DNA of 27,205 nucleotides, from positions 1 to 27,205 of the forward strand of contig CAINWJ010000072.1 in NCBI GenBank assembly GCA_903854455.1, read 5' to 3'. The translations under genes and the position numbers were made by a program. Positions 12,997 through 20,502 of the stretch are shown here, in pieces. Numbering within the stretch: position 1 is the stretch's first letter; the number at the start of each line of letters is the position of its first letter. A model generated the notes under the pieces. It made no database searches and was not told where the DNA came from. It saw nothing but the letters and a program-made list of their open reading frames with translations. This stretch comes from Candidatus Peribacteria bacterium. GTDB taxonomy: Bacteria; Patescibacteriota; Gracilibacteria; Peribacterales; Peribacteraceae.

Positions 12997-15474
12997 GTGC
13001 ATCGCTTCTTTGACCACATCACGAAACCTCTGCTGGATCTGCTGCCGGTGCGATCTATCCTCCAGATGGGAGCGGGAACCGGAGAGTTGGGTGAATTACT
13101 GGCCGCATATTGCGAAGCACGACATGCGAAATTGACGATCATCGAACCATTCCGGCAGTTCGACGCCGATGCAATGACCAAACGATATACATCGCACGTG
13201 AACTTGCCCAGAGGATCGAGCCTGGAGCTGCTGCCGACTCTCCTTGCGTTCGATGTTGTTTTCATCGACGGCGATCCGAATTATTCAACTGTTCATCGTG
13301 AACTCTGTCTCATCCAGGATCATGCCAGGAAACATGGAGTGTCGTTCCCCGTGACGCTGATCCACAACACCGGCTGGCCGTACGCTTTCCGTGACCGGTA
13401 CCGCGACCCGGGCAGCATCCCTGAAACCGAACGACATACGTATACTGAAGGCGGACTGACACTGTCATCAGCTATCCCTCTGGAAGACTGTGGCATCTCG
13501 GCACGATCGTTCCATGCCATCCGGGAAGGAGGTCCGAAAAACGGTGTTGCAACGGCGGTCGAAGATTTCCTTGGGAAATCAGCCAATACTCTGCTGCGTT
13601 ATTCCATTGCCGGATTTCATGGGCTGACCATCCTGATCCCACGGGAGCTCGATCACCTTTACGATTTCATTTCGACACTTCCCATCGGAGGAATGAATAT
13701 GGCTCATGCTGGAGCATTGGAACACGCACGTATCGAAGCCGATCTTGCCCTCGCAGAATCCAAAAAAGAAACCAGGATAGAGCAGCAGAAACACGAACAA
13801 TCCATGAAGATGCAGATGAAAGAGAAATTCATGAAGCTGGAAGAAGATGTGAAACGCATGCAGCGAACATTGAGCTGGCGTATGACACTGCCACTGCGAC
13901 TGGCTGGAAAAGCATTCCAGTGTATGCGAAAGGTATCCTGGTGGTTTGATGTCGTAAAACAAGCGTTGATGAAGACAGGAACGTTCGTCTCCTGGCTGCG
14001 CCACGACGTGATCGGACGATTTGTGTCAGCTACTCCATCTGAAGAGAAGAGCGCCGCGAATCAGACCATGGCGCAGCCGTCCGTCAGACAACAATCAACC
14101 GTAAGCGCGATCGTCGCTGCACGAAATAATGGTCGGTTTCTCCGTGAATGCCTCTCGTCAATCTGCGCACAATCGGTGCAACCGCTGGAAATCATCTACT
14201 GCGATGACGGTTCGACTGATGACAGCATCGCCATCGCATCATCATTCCCGGATATCAAAATCCTTGCTCGCAAACATGGCGGTGTCGCGGAAGCCCGCAA
14301 TGCCGGGGTAGCCGCAAGTCGCGGCGATCTCCTTTTGCATGTGGATGGAGACGACATGCTGACACCTGATTTTCTTGCAGAGCATCTCCATGCCATCGGT
14401 ACGGATGCGGGTGCTGTAATGGCGTACGGTCCAACGGAGAAATTTGGTTGCGAACATATGTTGCGCCCCACTCAGCCCTGGAACCTGCGGCAGCTATGGA
14501 CCGAGAACTTCATCAACAGTTCATCGTTAATCCGGCGGTATGCCTTCGATGCGGCTGGTGGCTGGCGGGATTCCTGCGGGACACTCTGGGACTGGGATCT
14601 GTGGCTGCGGATGGCACGCATCGGGACGGGAGTGGAGAGCAAAGGACTCCTGCTGTACCGACGGCATGAGAGCAGCTGGGCTATGCAGGTGCGGCGTGAG
14701 CTGCCGGAAGGCAATATCAATCCTGTACTCGGACGTATTCGCCGTTCGGTCGCAAAAATCTCCGTTTGCGCCATCATCGGAGGACGACTCCCCTCACTCC
14801 TGCCACAGTGGATCGACAGCATCGCAGAGAGCATCCGCGCGTACGACGGAACCGCCGAGAAACCGGAACTCGTGATCCTGGATAACTCGGAAGGAGGATG
14901 TGCGAAAAATATTCTTGAGCAGGCTCTGAAGCGTCATTCGGATATCTTCCGGTCAGTGCTCATCCTCCCGTACCCGCAGAAATTTGCATGGCGGACGGAG
15001 ATGGAACGACGTCATCAATTATCGATCTTCCTCAAGCATGCGTACAACCGTCTGCAGGCGATCGCCGACGGGGAAATCCTCTGGTACATCGAAGATGACG
15101 TCATCGTACCGACGCATGCATTCGGTCGCCTGCTGACACTCTTAACCGATGGATCGCCTCCTCCGGCAGCAGTGTCCGGTCTCTACCGTAATCGCCACAG
15201 AGAAGCCTTCCTGGGTCATACATTGTTGCCAGACGGCAGTCCGCAATCGATTGTTCCGCTCGGAAATGAAGTACTGGAGCTTGATCTGGGAGGCACGGGC
15301 TGTTTGATGGTTCTGCGACCGGTGGCACCGTACGCATTCGATAGTCACTGGCGTGGACGCGCTCCCGCTCACGACTGGACGTGGTGTCAGAAAGCCCGCG
15401 ATGCCGGACAGAAGATTTTGCTGGATGCTTCGGTACGCTGCCGGCACTACCGGACGCCCGAGGAATGGGTGTAA
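12997..15474 (+). CDS. Fusion protein: methyltransferase-like domain, coiled coil and two GT-A glycosyltransferase domains
   Basis: Protein of about 825 residues from GTG 12997; a TTG at 12955 lies in repeats. Residues 1-228 look like a class I methyltransferase fold, with SILQMGAGTGELGELLA at 19-35 and VVFIDGDPNY near 87-96. A charged helix (about 237-292) is probably a coiled coil. Residues 369-566 form a GT2 domain: VSAIVAARNNG, CDDGSTDDS, and DGDD at 450-453 as the metal-binding DxD. Residues 587-825 form a second GT-A-like domain with LVILDNS, WYIEDDV and a terminal HDWTWC segment. It probably builds and possibly methylates a surface glycan at the cytoplasmic membrane face. It is convergent with a polysaccharide ABC exporter. 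The methyltransferase assignment is less certain than the GT2 domain. Confidence 0.82.
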   Translation: MHRFFDHITKPLLDLLPVRSILQMGAGTGELGELLAAYCEARHAKLTIIEPFRQFDADAMTKRYTSHVNLPRGSSLELLPTLLAFDVVFIDGDPNYSTVHRELCLIQDHARKHGVSFPVTLIHNTGWPYAFRDRYRDPGSIPETERHTYTEGGLTLSSAIPLEDCGISARSFHAIREGGPKNGVATAVEDFLGKSANTLLRYSIAGFHGLTILIPRELDHLYDFISTLPIGGMNMAHAGALEHARIEADLALAESKKETRIEQQKHEQSMKMQMKEKFMKLEEDVKRMQRTLSWRMTLPLRLAGKAFQCMRKVSWWFDVVKQALMKTGTFVSWLRHDVIGRFVSATPSEEKSAANQTMAQPSVRQQSTVSAIVAARNNGRFLRECLSSICAQSVQPLEIIYCDDGSTDDSIAIASSFPDIKILARKHGGVAEARNAGVAASRGDLLLHVDGDDMLTPDFLAEHLHAIGTDAGAVMAYGPTEKFGCEHMLRPTQPWNLRQLWTENFINSSSLIRRYAFDAAGGWRDSCGTLWDWDLWLRMARIGTGVESKGLLLYRRHESSWAMQVRRELPEGNINPVLGRIRRSVAKISVCAIIGGRLPSLLPQWIDSIAESIRAYDGTAEKPELVILDNSEGGCAKNILEQALKRHSDIFRSVLILPYPQKFAWRTEMERRHQLSIFLKHAYNRLQAIADGEILWYIEDDVIVPTHAFGRLLTLLTDGSPPPAAVSGLYRNRHREAFLGHTLLPDGSPQSIVPLGNEVLELDLGGTGCLMVLRPVAPYAFDSHWRGRAPAHDWTWCQKARDAGQKILLDASVRCRHYRTPEEWV

Positions 15475-15546
15475 GAGTGGGTTTCGCGGTTTACTGGTTT
15501 GGTAGTTTGGTGGTTTTATTCTTGAAGAATTTTCAATCAGATCAGA
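15475..15546. repeat. GGTTTACTGGTTTGGTAG word repeat in a convergent spacer
   Basis: A short run of TGGTTT and TAGTTTGG words lies between the fusion glycosyltransferase stop and the end of the ABC ATPase gene. No clear hairpin terminator was seen. Confidence 0.45.
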
Positions 15547-16242
15547 TTACCTCCTCTCCTCCCGCACGATCTTCCCGTGCTCCAGGAAGAGGATGCGATT
15601 GCAAAATCTTTGAAGACCGTCGAGAGCATGGCTGACTAAGATAACCGTTTTGCCCGCCTTCCTAAGACCGTCGAAAAATGCCAGACATTGTTCACGGAAT
15701 GCGGCATCCCCGACTGCGAAGACTTCATCGAAGAGGTAGATGTCGGCATCGATCTGCGATGCGGCTGCAAACGCCAGTCTGAGTCTCATGCCTGTCGAAT
15801 AGCATTTGAGCGGAAGAGCGGCATGTTCACCGAGACCGGAAAAATCGACGATGCGTCGGGTGATGTCAGGCAGTTCATGGGTCCGGAAACCCTGGAGCAG
15901 CGCATGCAGCCGGACATTCTCGTACGCATGCAGCTCAGGATGAAACCCGATGCCAAGCTCGAAGAACGAAGACAGTGTTCCGTGCACTTCGACCGACCCC
16001 CCATCCGCCCGGAGAAGCCCTGCAATGATCTTGAGTAGTGTGGATTTCCCTGAGCCATTAGGTCCGTAGAGCCCGAGCCATTCCCCTGGCGCTACCGAGA
16101 GCGATACGTGCTGAAGTGCGCGGATAACCATGACTTTTCGATGCCTGCGCCAGCGGAGCAGACGATCCTGCAGACAGTCGAGAGGCACCACGCGTTCGTG
16201 ATAGATCTTGGAAATGCCGGTGACATTGATGGCGGGACGCAT
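15547..16242 (-). CDS. Polysaccharide ABC exporter, ATP-binding subunit (Wzt/TagH/KpsT-like)
   Basis: ATPase of 231 residues with Walker A GPNGSGKST (60-68), an exporter-type signature YSTGM (148-152) in place of LSGGQ, Walker B IYLFDEVFAVGD (168-179) and switch His205. SFFELGIGFHPELHAYENV and the signature are diagnostic of the Wzt/TagH/KpsT subfamily, which exports lipid-linked glycans or teichoic acids. It ends after the nucleotide-binding domain, so the C-terminal carbohydrate-binding domain of E. coli O9a-type Wzt is absent. The start overlaps the stop of the permease gene in TGATG, with AGGAG just upstream, indicating translational coupling. An upstream start at 16314 would run into the permease gene. 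Confidence 0.93.
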   Translation of the reverse strand: MRPAINVTGISKIYHERVVPLDCLQDRLLRWRRHRKVMVIRALQHVSLSVAPGEWLGLYGPNGSGKSTLLKIIAGLLRADGGSVEVHGTLSSFFELGIGFHPELHAYENVRLHALLQGFRTHELPDITRRIVDFSGLGEHAALPLKCYSTGMRLRLAFAAASQIDADIYLFDEVFAVGDAAFREQCLAFFDGLRKAGKTVILVSHALDGLQRFCNRILFLEHGKIVREERR

Positions 16243-17081
16243 CAGTACTCCTGAGGAAAGAACGGACTGCGACGCTGGAAAACGGCAGTGCCGGCGAGGA
16301 ACATCACCGTACAAACCATGCTGACGCCGGCGATATGGATGAGCGACGGCGCACTGCTGGCGGCATAGAGAGTGAAGCGGCGGGCATCATTGATGACGAT
16401 CGCGAGCGGCTGCAGCTCGATGAACAAACGGATTGCTCCGACCGGAGACGCATCCATGAGTCCGTGCCCGAAGGATGCAAGGCGCGCGAGTGCGGGACTA
16501 GTGGTCTTGTACGCGTACATCACGGGAGTAAGCCAGAATAGAAACTGAGTGATGACTGTCCAGAGGTGCGGAAGATCGCGGTACTTGAGTGTGTATGAGG
16601 CAAGCATCATCCCGATGCCGAGTGCGAGCAGGGTCATCTGTACGGCAATGATCACGAGGGCAAGTGAGGAGAGTGATAGATACGCACCGCGCACCCATGC
16701 GAAGAGCAGGAAAATCATGATGTGCGTGACGAAGATCAGGAGATTGGTCCACCCGACACTCAGGATGAGGATGATCTTCGGGAGCGACAGATGTTTGATG
16801 ATCTGCGACTTCTCGAACAACATGTTCATGCAGCCGGTCGTGGTATTCGCAAAGTGCTCCCAGATGATGATGCCGAGGAACAGGTAGAGCGGATACTGAG
16901 GAATGGACGGGCTGACGTACGGTCCGAAGATGTAGAGGATCACCCCGAACTTCACGAGCGGATTGATGAGCGCCCAGAAGTATCCGAGGATGGAACCCCG
17001 ATACTTGAGTACGAAGTCCGACCACCCAAGCGCCAGGATGGTGGCGGTGCTCTGTGCCAGTGTAAATGGCCGTGGGCGCAT
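16242..17081 (-). CDS. Polysaccharide ABC exporter, ABC-2 type permease (Wzm/TagG-like)
   Basis: Membrane protein of 279 residues with about six transmembrane segments. The N-terminus LGWSDFVLKYRGSILGYFWALINPL contains the amphipathic gate helix and the YRGSxLGxxWxxxxP motif typical of Wzm/TagG permeases. FWLTPVMYAY, with the loop after it, is a second hallmark. It forms the channel for a lipid-linked polysaccharide or teichoic acid, driven by the ATPase encoded next in the operon (one-base overlap). The promoter appears as TGC-TATCAT six bases before the ATG. Location beside large glycosyltransferase genes supports a role in surface-glycan export. Confidence 0.93.
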   Translation of the reverse strand: MRPRPFTLAQSTATILALGWSDFVLKYRGSILGYFWALINPLVKFGVILYIFGPYVSPSIPQYPLYLFLGIIIWEHFANTTTGCMNMLFEKSQIIKHLSLPKIILILSVGWTNLLIFVTHIMIFLLFAWVRGAYLSLSSLALVIIAVQMTLLALGIGMMLASYTLKYRDLPHLWTVITQFLFWLTPVMYAYKTTSPALARLASFGHGLMDASPVGAIRLFIELQPLAIVINDARRFTLYAASSAPSLIHIAGVSMVCTVMFLAGTAVFQRRSPFFPQEY

Positions 17082-17087
17082 GGAGGC

Positions 17088-17096
17088 ATGATAGCA
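17088..17096 (-). promoter_or_regulatory. Extended -10 box of leaderless type for the ABC exporter operon
   Basis: On the minus strand TGC-TATCAT is followed by six bases and the ATG at 17081. The -35 zone falls in the CCCTGACCC repeat. Confidence 0.55.
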
Positions 17097-17134
17097 GGGT
17101 GAGGGTCAGGGTCAGGGATCAGGGATCAGGAAAT
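17097..17134. repeat. G-quadruplex-type GGGTGAGGGTCAGGG repeat
   Basis: Four GGG runs with TGA, TCA and TCA spacers at 17097-17117 are followed by GGGATCAGG words. It lies in the divergent spacer between the ABC exporter and the secreted protein and shares its words with 1634-1654 and 4048-4071. Confidence 0.7.
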
Positions 17135-17168
17135 GGAAAGAGGCCTTTTGTTTTAATGAGAGGGATGA

Positions 17169-17197
17169 TTGAAAAAATGAGGCAGAAATGCTATAAT
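17169..17197 (+). promoter_or_regulatory. Strong sigma70-type promoter, leaderless, for the Fn3/Ig-like protein
   Basis: TTGAAA (17169-17174), a 17-base spacer and TATAAT (17192-17197) preceded by TGC give a near-consensus promoter. Only six bases (AATCCG) separate the -10 box from the ATG at 17204, so transcription should begin at or next to the start codon. This is the clearest promoter in the window. Confidence 0.8.
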
Positions 17198-17203
17198 AAT
17201 CCG

Positions 17204-18193
17204 ATGCATTTCAAACACACACTCACTCTATCTGCCCTCTCACTCCTCATGAGTGGAGTGGCTCTGGCTGCCGGTGCAACACCTGCGAACGTCAAGAATG
17301 TGCAAGCAACCATCGTGAACGGCACGCTCTCGGTAACGTGGAATGGACCTGCGGATGCTGCAAATATCGCTTCATACCGCGTCTACTACAGCCATGAGTC
17401 CATCCTCGGCAACGACGGTAACTACGACGATTTCGAACAGACGACCGGTCCGGTGACGTCCTACACATTCAAGGCGCTGCCACTCACGTCTCCGGTGATC
17501 TTCATTGGCATTCTCGCAGTCAGCAAAGACGGAGTCGAGAGCGACGGGTTCGAGGTGGAAGCCAGTGTTCCGGTCCCTGTCACAGCTGCAACATCTTCGC
17601 AGGCATCTCCGATCATCCCTCCTACAAATACCGTACAGCCAGGCACACCGGCGCCGACCCCGCTCATCATTGTCAGTGCGGAACCAGCGACAGACACGGG
17701 CATTCTTCTCACATTCAACAAGCCACTCCTATCCGTACCGTCATTCAGTGAAGCCAATTTCCAGGTCACGGACACGGGCGGCACCATTCTCGTCATCACG
17801 TCGATAGAGCAATCCGACAGGTTGCATGTCCTGCTGAAGACGCTCAAGCAGCGACCGGATACCACGTACCTCATCACGGTGCGGATCCCTGTAGGCGCAC
17901 AGGACGGCTCAACCACGGATCCGGCACTACAGTTCGCATTTCATAGTCCGGTCACGATGACTGTGCCCACCACTCCGGTTACGCCGATAATTCCAGAGAC
18001 CACACCGGACAATCCGAGTAAGCAATACGGAAGGAACCCAGCGCAGATCATCAACCTCCCGGCGCAAGTCACCCCACGGAATCCGGTGACGACGCCGCAA
18101 GCGCCACTCACATCTTCAGGACTCGGCCTCACAGGCATCATCGCGGCGGCGGGCGCTGTGGCAGGGAGAAAGATGATGCGGAGAAAGAAGTAA
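17204..18193 (+). CDS. Secreted, membrane-anchored protein with Fn3-like and Ig-like (Big_5/SbsA type) domains
   Basis: Protein of 329 residues. A signal peptide (about 1-23, ending SGVALAAGA) precedes a fibronectin type III-like domain (about 27-122; LSVTWNGPADAANIASYRVYY is the typical core). Then come a Thr/Pro-rich linker, an Ig-like domain of the SbsA/Big_5 kind (about 154-248; GILLTFNKPL, ANFQVTD, TYLITVRIPV) and a second Thr/Pro-rich stalk. The C-terminus is GLGLTGIIAAAGAVAGRK followed by a basic tail, a hydrophobic anchor. It is probably a surface-exposed binding or structural protein. An ATG-like start at 17066 would run through repeats; the consensus promoter fixes the start at 17204. 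The domain boundaries are approximate. Confidence 0.78.
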   Translation: MHFKHTLTLSALSLLMSGVALAAGATPANVKNVQATIVNGTLSVTWNGPADAANIASYRVYYSHESILGNDGNYDDFEQTTGPVTSYTFKALPLTSPVIFIGILAVSKDGVESDGFEVEASVPVPVTAATSSQASPIIPPTNTVQPGTPAPTPLIIVSAEPATDTGILLTFNKPLLSVPSFSEANFQVTDTGGTILVITSIEQSDRLHVLLKTLKQRPDTTYLITVRIPVGAQDGSTTDPALQFAFHSPVTMTVPTTPVTPIIPETTPDNPSKQYGRNPAQIINLPAQVTPRNPVTTPQAPLTSSGLGLTGIIAAAGAVAGRKMMRRKK

Positions 18194-18195
18194 GG

Positions 18196-18289
18196 GAAAA
18201 GTATTGAGTATGGAGTATCCAGTATGAAGTATGTTGAGGGTGTTGCATTTGCTGGATACTGCAGAGCGGATGCTGAATACTGCACCATC
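18196..18289. repeat. Low-complexity GGAGTATCCAGTATGAAGTATG word repeat
   Basis: AGTAT words are followed by the related GGATACTGCAG and GAATACTGCACC, which can pair with the first part. An upstream start of the next gene (18224) would translate this repeat and is therefore doubtful. Confidence 0.5.
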
Positions 18290-19114
18290 GTGCGCCTCAA
18301 GTTTCTCAGCATCATCGTCGTGCTCGGGCTCCTGGTTGTTCTGGGCTGCAGGGAATGGTTCCTTGAGCCGGACGGAACCATGCATGCACGGTTCTTCGAT
18401 GTCGGACAAGGTGACGCGATCTTCATCGAAACCTCTACAGGGAAACGTGTATTGATCGACGGAGGACCCGACTGGAGTGTCTTAGAGCGACTCGGAGAAA
18501 CGTTGCCATTCTTCGACCGCAACATCGATGTGGTCATCAACACCCACCCGGACATCGACCACATCGGCGGCCTGCCATCGGTACTCAGCCGATATCGGAT
18601 CGGTCTCCTGGTCCTTCCTCCGCTCACAGATCAATCGGGGCTCCTCTCGTCACTGCTGGATACTGCCAAGACCAGAAACACCGGACTCAAGACCGTCGTC
18701 GCCGGAGAGACCATGATGATCGAAAGTGGGGCAACTCTCTCCGTCCTCTGGCCACCGAAGACGTTGCCGAAAGGATTTTCGAGTGCCGGAAATAACCAGT
18801 CACTCGCACTGCGCCTCGTCGCACGAGGGAAGAGCATCCTCCTGACCAGCGACATCGAAGAACCGGTGGAGAAAACATTGGTTGCTGCACGCGCCAACCT
18901 GCGCTCTGACATCCTGAAGATCGGACATCACGGCAGTCGCACGTCCTCCGGGACCGGCTTCCTCCTCGCCGTCCATCCTTCACTCGCAATCATTTCGGTC
19001 GGCAAAGACAATCCCTTCGGTCACCCGAGACCGGAGACTTTGAAGCGGCTCAAGGATCTGAATATTCCAATGAGACGAACGGATCAGGAAGGAACGATTG
19101 ATGTGACGTGGTGA
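18290..19114 (+). CDS. ComEC/Rec2-type metallo-beta-lactamase-fold hydrolase, stand-alone
   Basis: Protein of 274 residues from GTG 18290. The N-terminus is a hydrophobic export signal with a weak lipobox (VVLGC, Cys20), so the enzyme is probably extracytoplasmic and membrane-tethered. The catalytic domain carries FFDVGQGDAI (35-44), LIDGGP (55-60), the metal motif THPDIDH (85-91), LLTSDIE and KIGHHGSRTSSG, the set seen in the C-terminal domain of the DNA-uptake channel ComEC. Here the channel part is missing. Possible roles are a nuclease or phosphodiesterase acting on DNA or another phosphoester; the substrate is not shown by the sequence. It is preceded by a word repeat and followed by a 29-nt palindrome. 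Confidence 0.88.
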   Translation: MRLKFLSIIVVLGLLVVLGCREWFLEPDGTMHARFFDVGQGDAIFIETSTGKRVLIDGGPDWSVLERLGETLPFFDRNIDVVINTHPDIDHIGGLPSVLSRYRIGLLVLPPLTDQSGLLSSLLDTAKTRNTGLKTVVAGETMMIESGATLSVLWPPKTLPKGFSSAGNNQSLALRLVARGKSILLTSDIEEPVEKTLVAARANLRSDILKIGHHGSRTSSGTGFLLAVHPSLAIISVGKDNPFGHPRPETLKRLKDLNIPMRRTDQEGTIDVTW

Positions 19115-19127
19115 AATATTGGAACAC

Positions 19128-19156
19128 GTAGAGACGCCCCGGCGGGGCGTCTCTAC
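19128..19156. repeat. Dispersed 29-nt palindrome, identical to 8887-8915
   Basis: A perfect inverted repeat with 13-nt arms around GGC follows the metallo-beta-lactamase gene stop by 13 bases. It could double as a terminator stem but has no T run. Confidence 0.9.
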
Positions 19157-19176
19157 CTTTTGGCCGACGACCGAGG

Positions 19177-19182
19177 TATCCT
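19177..19182 (+). promoter_or_regulatory. -10 box of leaderless type for the nucleotidyltransferase gene
   Basis: TATCCT lies six bases before the GTG at 19189, the same hexamer and spacing as before the FtsQ-like gene. No good -35 box is visible. Confidence 0.45.
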
Positions 19183-19188
19183 GCCCTC

Positions 19189-20502
19189 GTGCAAGCCATC
19201 CTCATCTTCGCGGGGCAGTCGAAACGCTTCTGGCCACTCACGGAAAAAAGCTTCTTCCCCGTGGCAGGAACAACGCTGATCGAAGAGCAGGTTCGCAGAC
19301 TCAAAAAGGCCGGGCTCCATGACATACTCCTGGTCGCCGGTGCACATAATCGCAAACAAGCGACGGCGACGTTCCCGACACTCAAGATAGTTGAGCAGGA
19401 AGATTTGGCTCTCGGCATGCGCGGGGCTCTGCTCTCTGCACTTCCCCACTGCAAGAAGGGTCCGGTAATGGTTGTAAGTAGTAATGACCTGATCGAGAGT
19501 GCCGCCTACTCAATGCTCCTACAGAAAACAACGTCACTCAAAACCGGCGGTGCCATCCTCGCACGCAAAGTCGATCGCTACTTCCCGGGTGGCTATCTCT
19601 CCGTAAAAAATAAACGAATCGCCGGCATCATCGAAAAACCGGCGCCCGGAACCGAGCCGAGTGATCTCATCAATATCGTGGCGCACGTCCATGCATCGCC
19701 TGCAGCATTGCTTGAAATTCTCAAGAACGTGAAACCGGTGAAGGATGATGGCTACGAACTGGCTCTGCATGAACTATTCCAGCAAGCGCCGTACATCGCC
19801 GTACCGTACTCAGGAACGTGGCAACCCGTGAAATTCCCGTGGCACCTGCTCTCGGTACTACCGCTACTGCTGCCGACGAATCCCAAGCCGAAGATCCATA
19901 AAACCGCCTCCGTCCATCCAACGGCGGTTGTTGCGGGACCGGTCATCTTGGAAGCTGGTGTCCGCGTCTTCGCGCATGCGACGGTCATGGGCCCGTGTAC
20001 GATCGGTGCAGGTTCGATCATCGCGAATAATGCGCTGGTCCGTGGCAGCTCCATCGGTGAGAACTGTGTCATCGGATATAACACGGAAGTGGCAAGGTCG
20101 ATCCTCGGCAATGATGTCTGGACGCACTCCAGTTACGTCGGAGACTCGGTCTTTGGTGACAATATTTCGCTGGGTGCCGGCACCGTCACCGGCAACCTGC
20201 GGTTGGATGAGGGTGAGATCGCTTCCATGATCGGCGAGAAGCCCCTCTCAACCGGACTCACGAAGCTGGGTGCTATGATCGGCAATGACTCCCGCCTCGG
20301 GATCCACACGTCACTGCTCCCGGGAGTAAAAATCGGAAGGAATTCCTTCGTCAGCTCCACGGTGATGGTGAATGCGGATATCCCGGATGCTTCATTTGTG
20401 AAAGGAGTAGATCCAACTGGTGCTCTTATTATCCGGAAGAATACGAAAGAGGCACCCAAGCCAGCTGCAAGGACAAAGTTTAAGAAGGGTCTGAAACCTT
20501 GA
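19189..20502 (+). CDS. Sugar-phosphate nucleotidyltransferase with left-handed beta-helix acyltransferase-like domain (GlmU-like)
   Basis: Protein of 437 residues. The N-terminal Rossmann-like nucleotidyltransferase domain (1 to about 225) begins MQAILIFAGQSKRFWPLTEK and keeps the Arg (13) and Lys (20) that contact the nucleotide; the second Gly of the GxGxR loop is replaced by Ser11. IIEKPAPGTEPSDLIN is the sugar-binding region. From about 235 the sequence shows hexapeptide repeats (VHPTAVVAGPVILEAGVRVF, IGAGSIIANNALV, and so on), a left-handed beta-helix as in GlmU or archaeal bifunctional NTP/acyltransferases. It probably makes a nucleotide sugar for surface glycans. Whether the helix is catalytic (acetyltransferase) or only structural is not clear. 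The tail is Lys-rich. Confidence 0.85.
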   Translation: MQAILIFAGQSKRFWPLTEKSFFPVAGTTLIEEQVRRLKKAGLHDILLVAGAHNRKQATATFPTLKIVEQEDLALGMRGALLSALPHCKKGPVMVVSSNDLIESAAYSMLLQKTTSLKTGGAILARKVDRYFPGGYLSVKNKRIAGIIEKPAPGTEPSDLINIVAHVHASPAALLEILKNVKPVKDDGYELALHELFQQAPYIAVPYSGTWQPVKFPWHLLSVLPLLLPTNPKPKIHKTASVHPTAVVAGPVILEAGVRVFAHATVMGPCTIGAGSIIANNALVRGSSIGENCVIGYNTEVARSILGNDVWTHSSYVGDSVFGDNISLGAGTVTGNLRLDEGEIASMIGEKPLSTGLTKLGAMIGNDSRLGIHTSLLPGVKIGRNSFVSSTVMVNADIPDASFVKGVDPTGALIIRKNTKEAPKPAARTKFKKGLKP

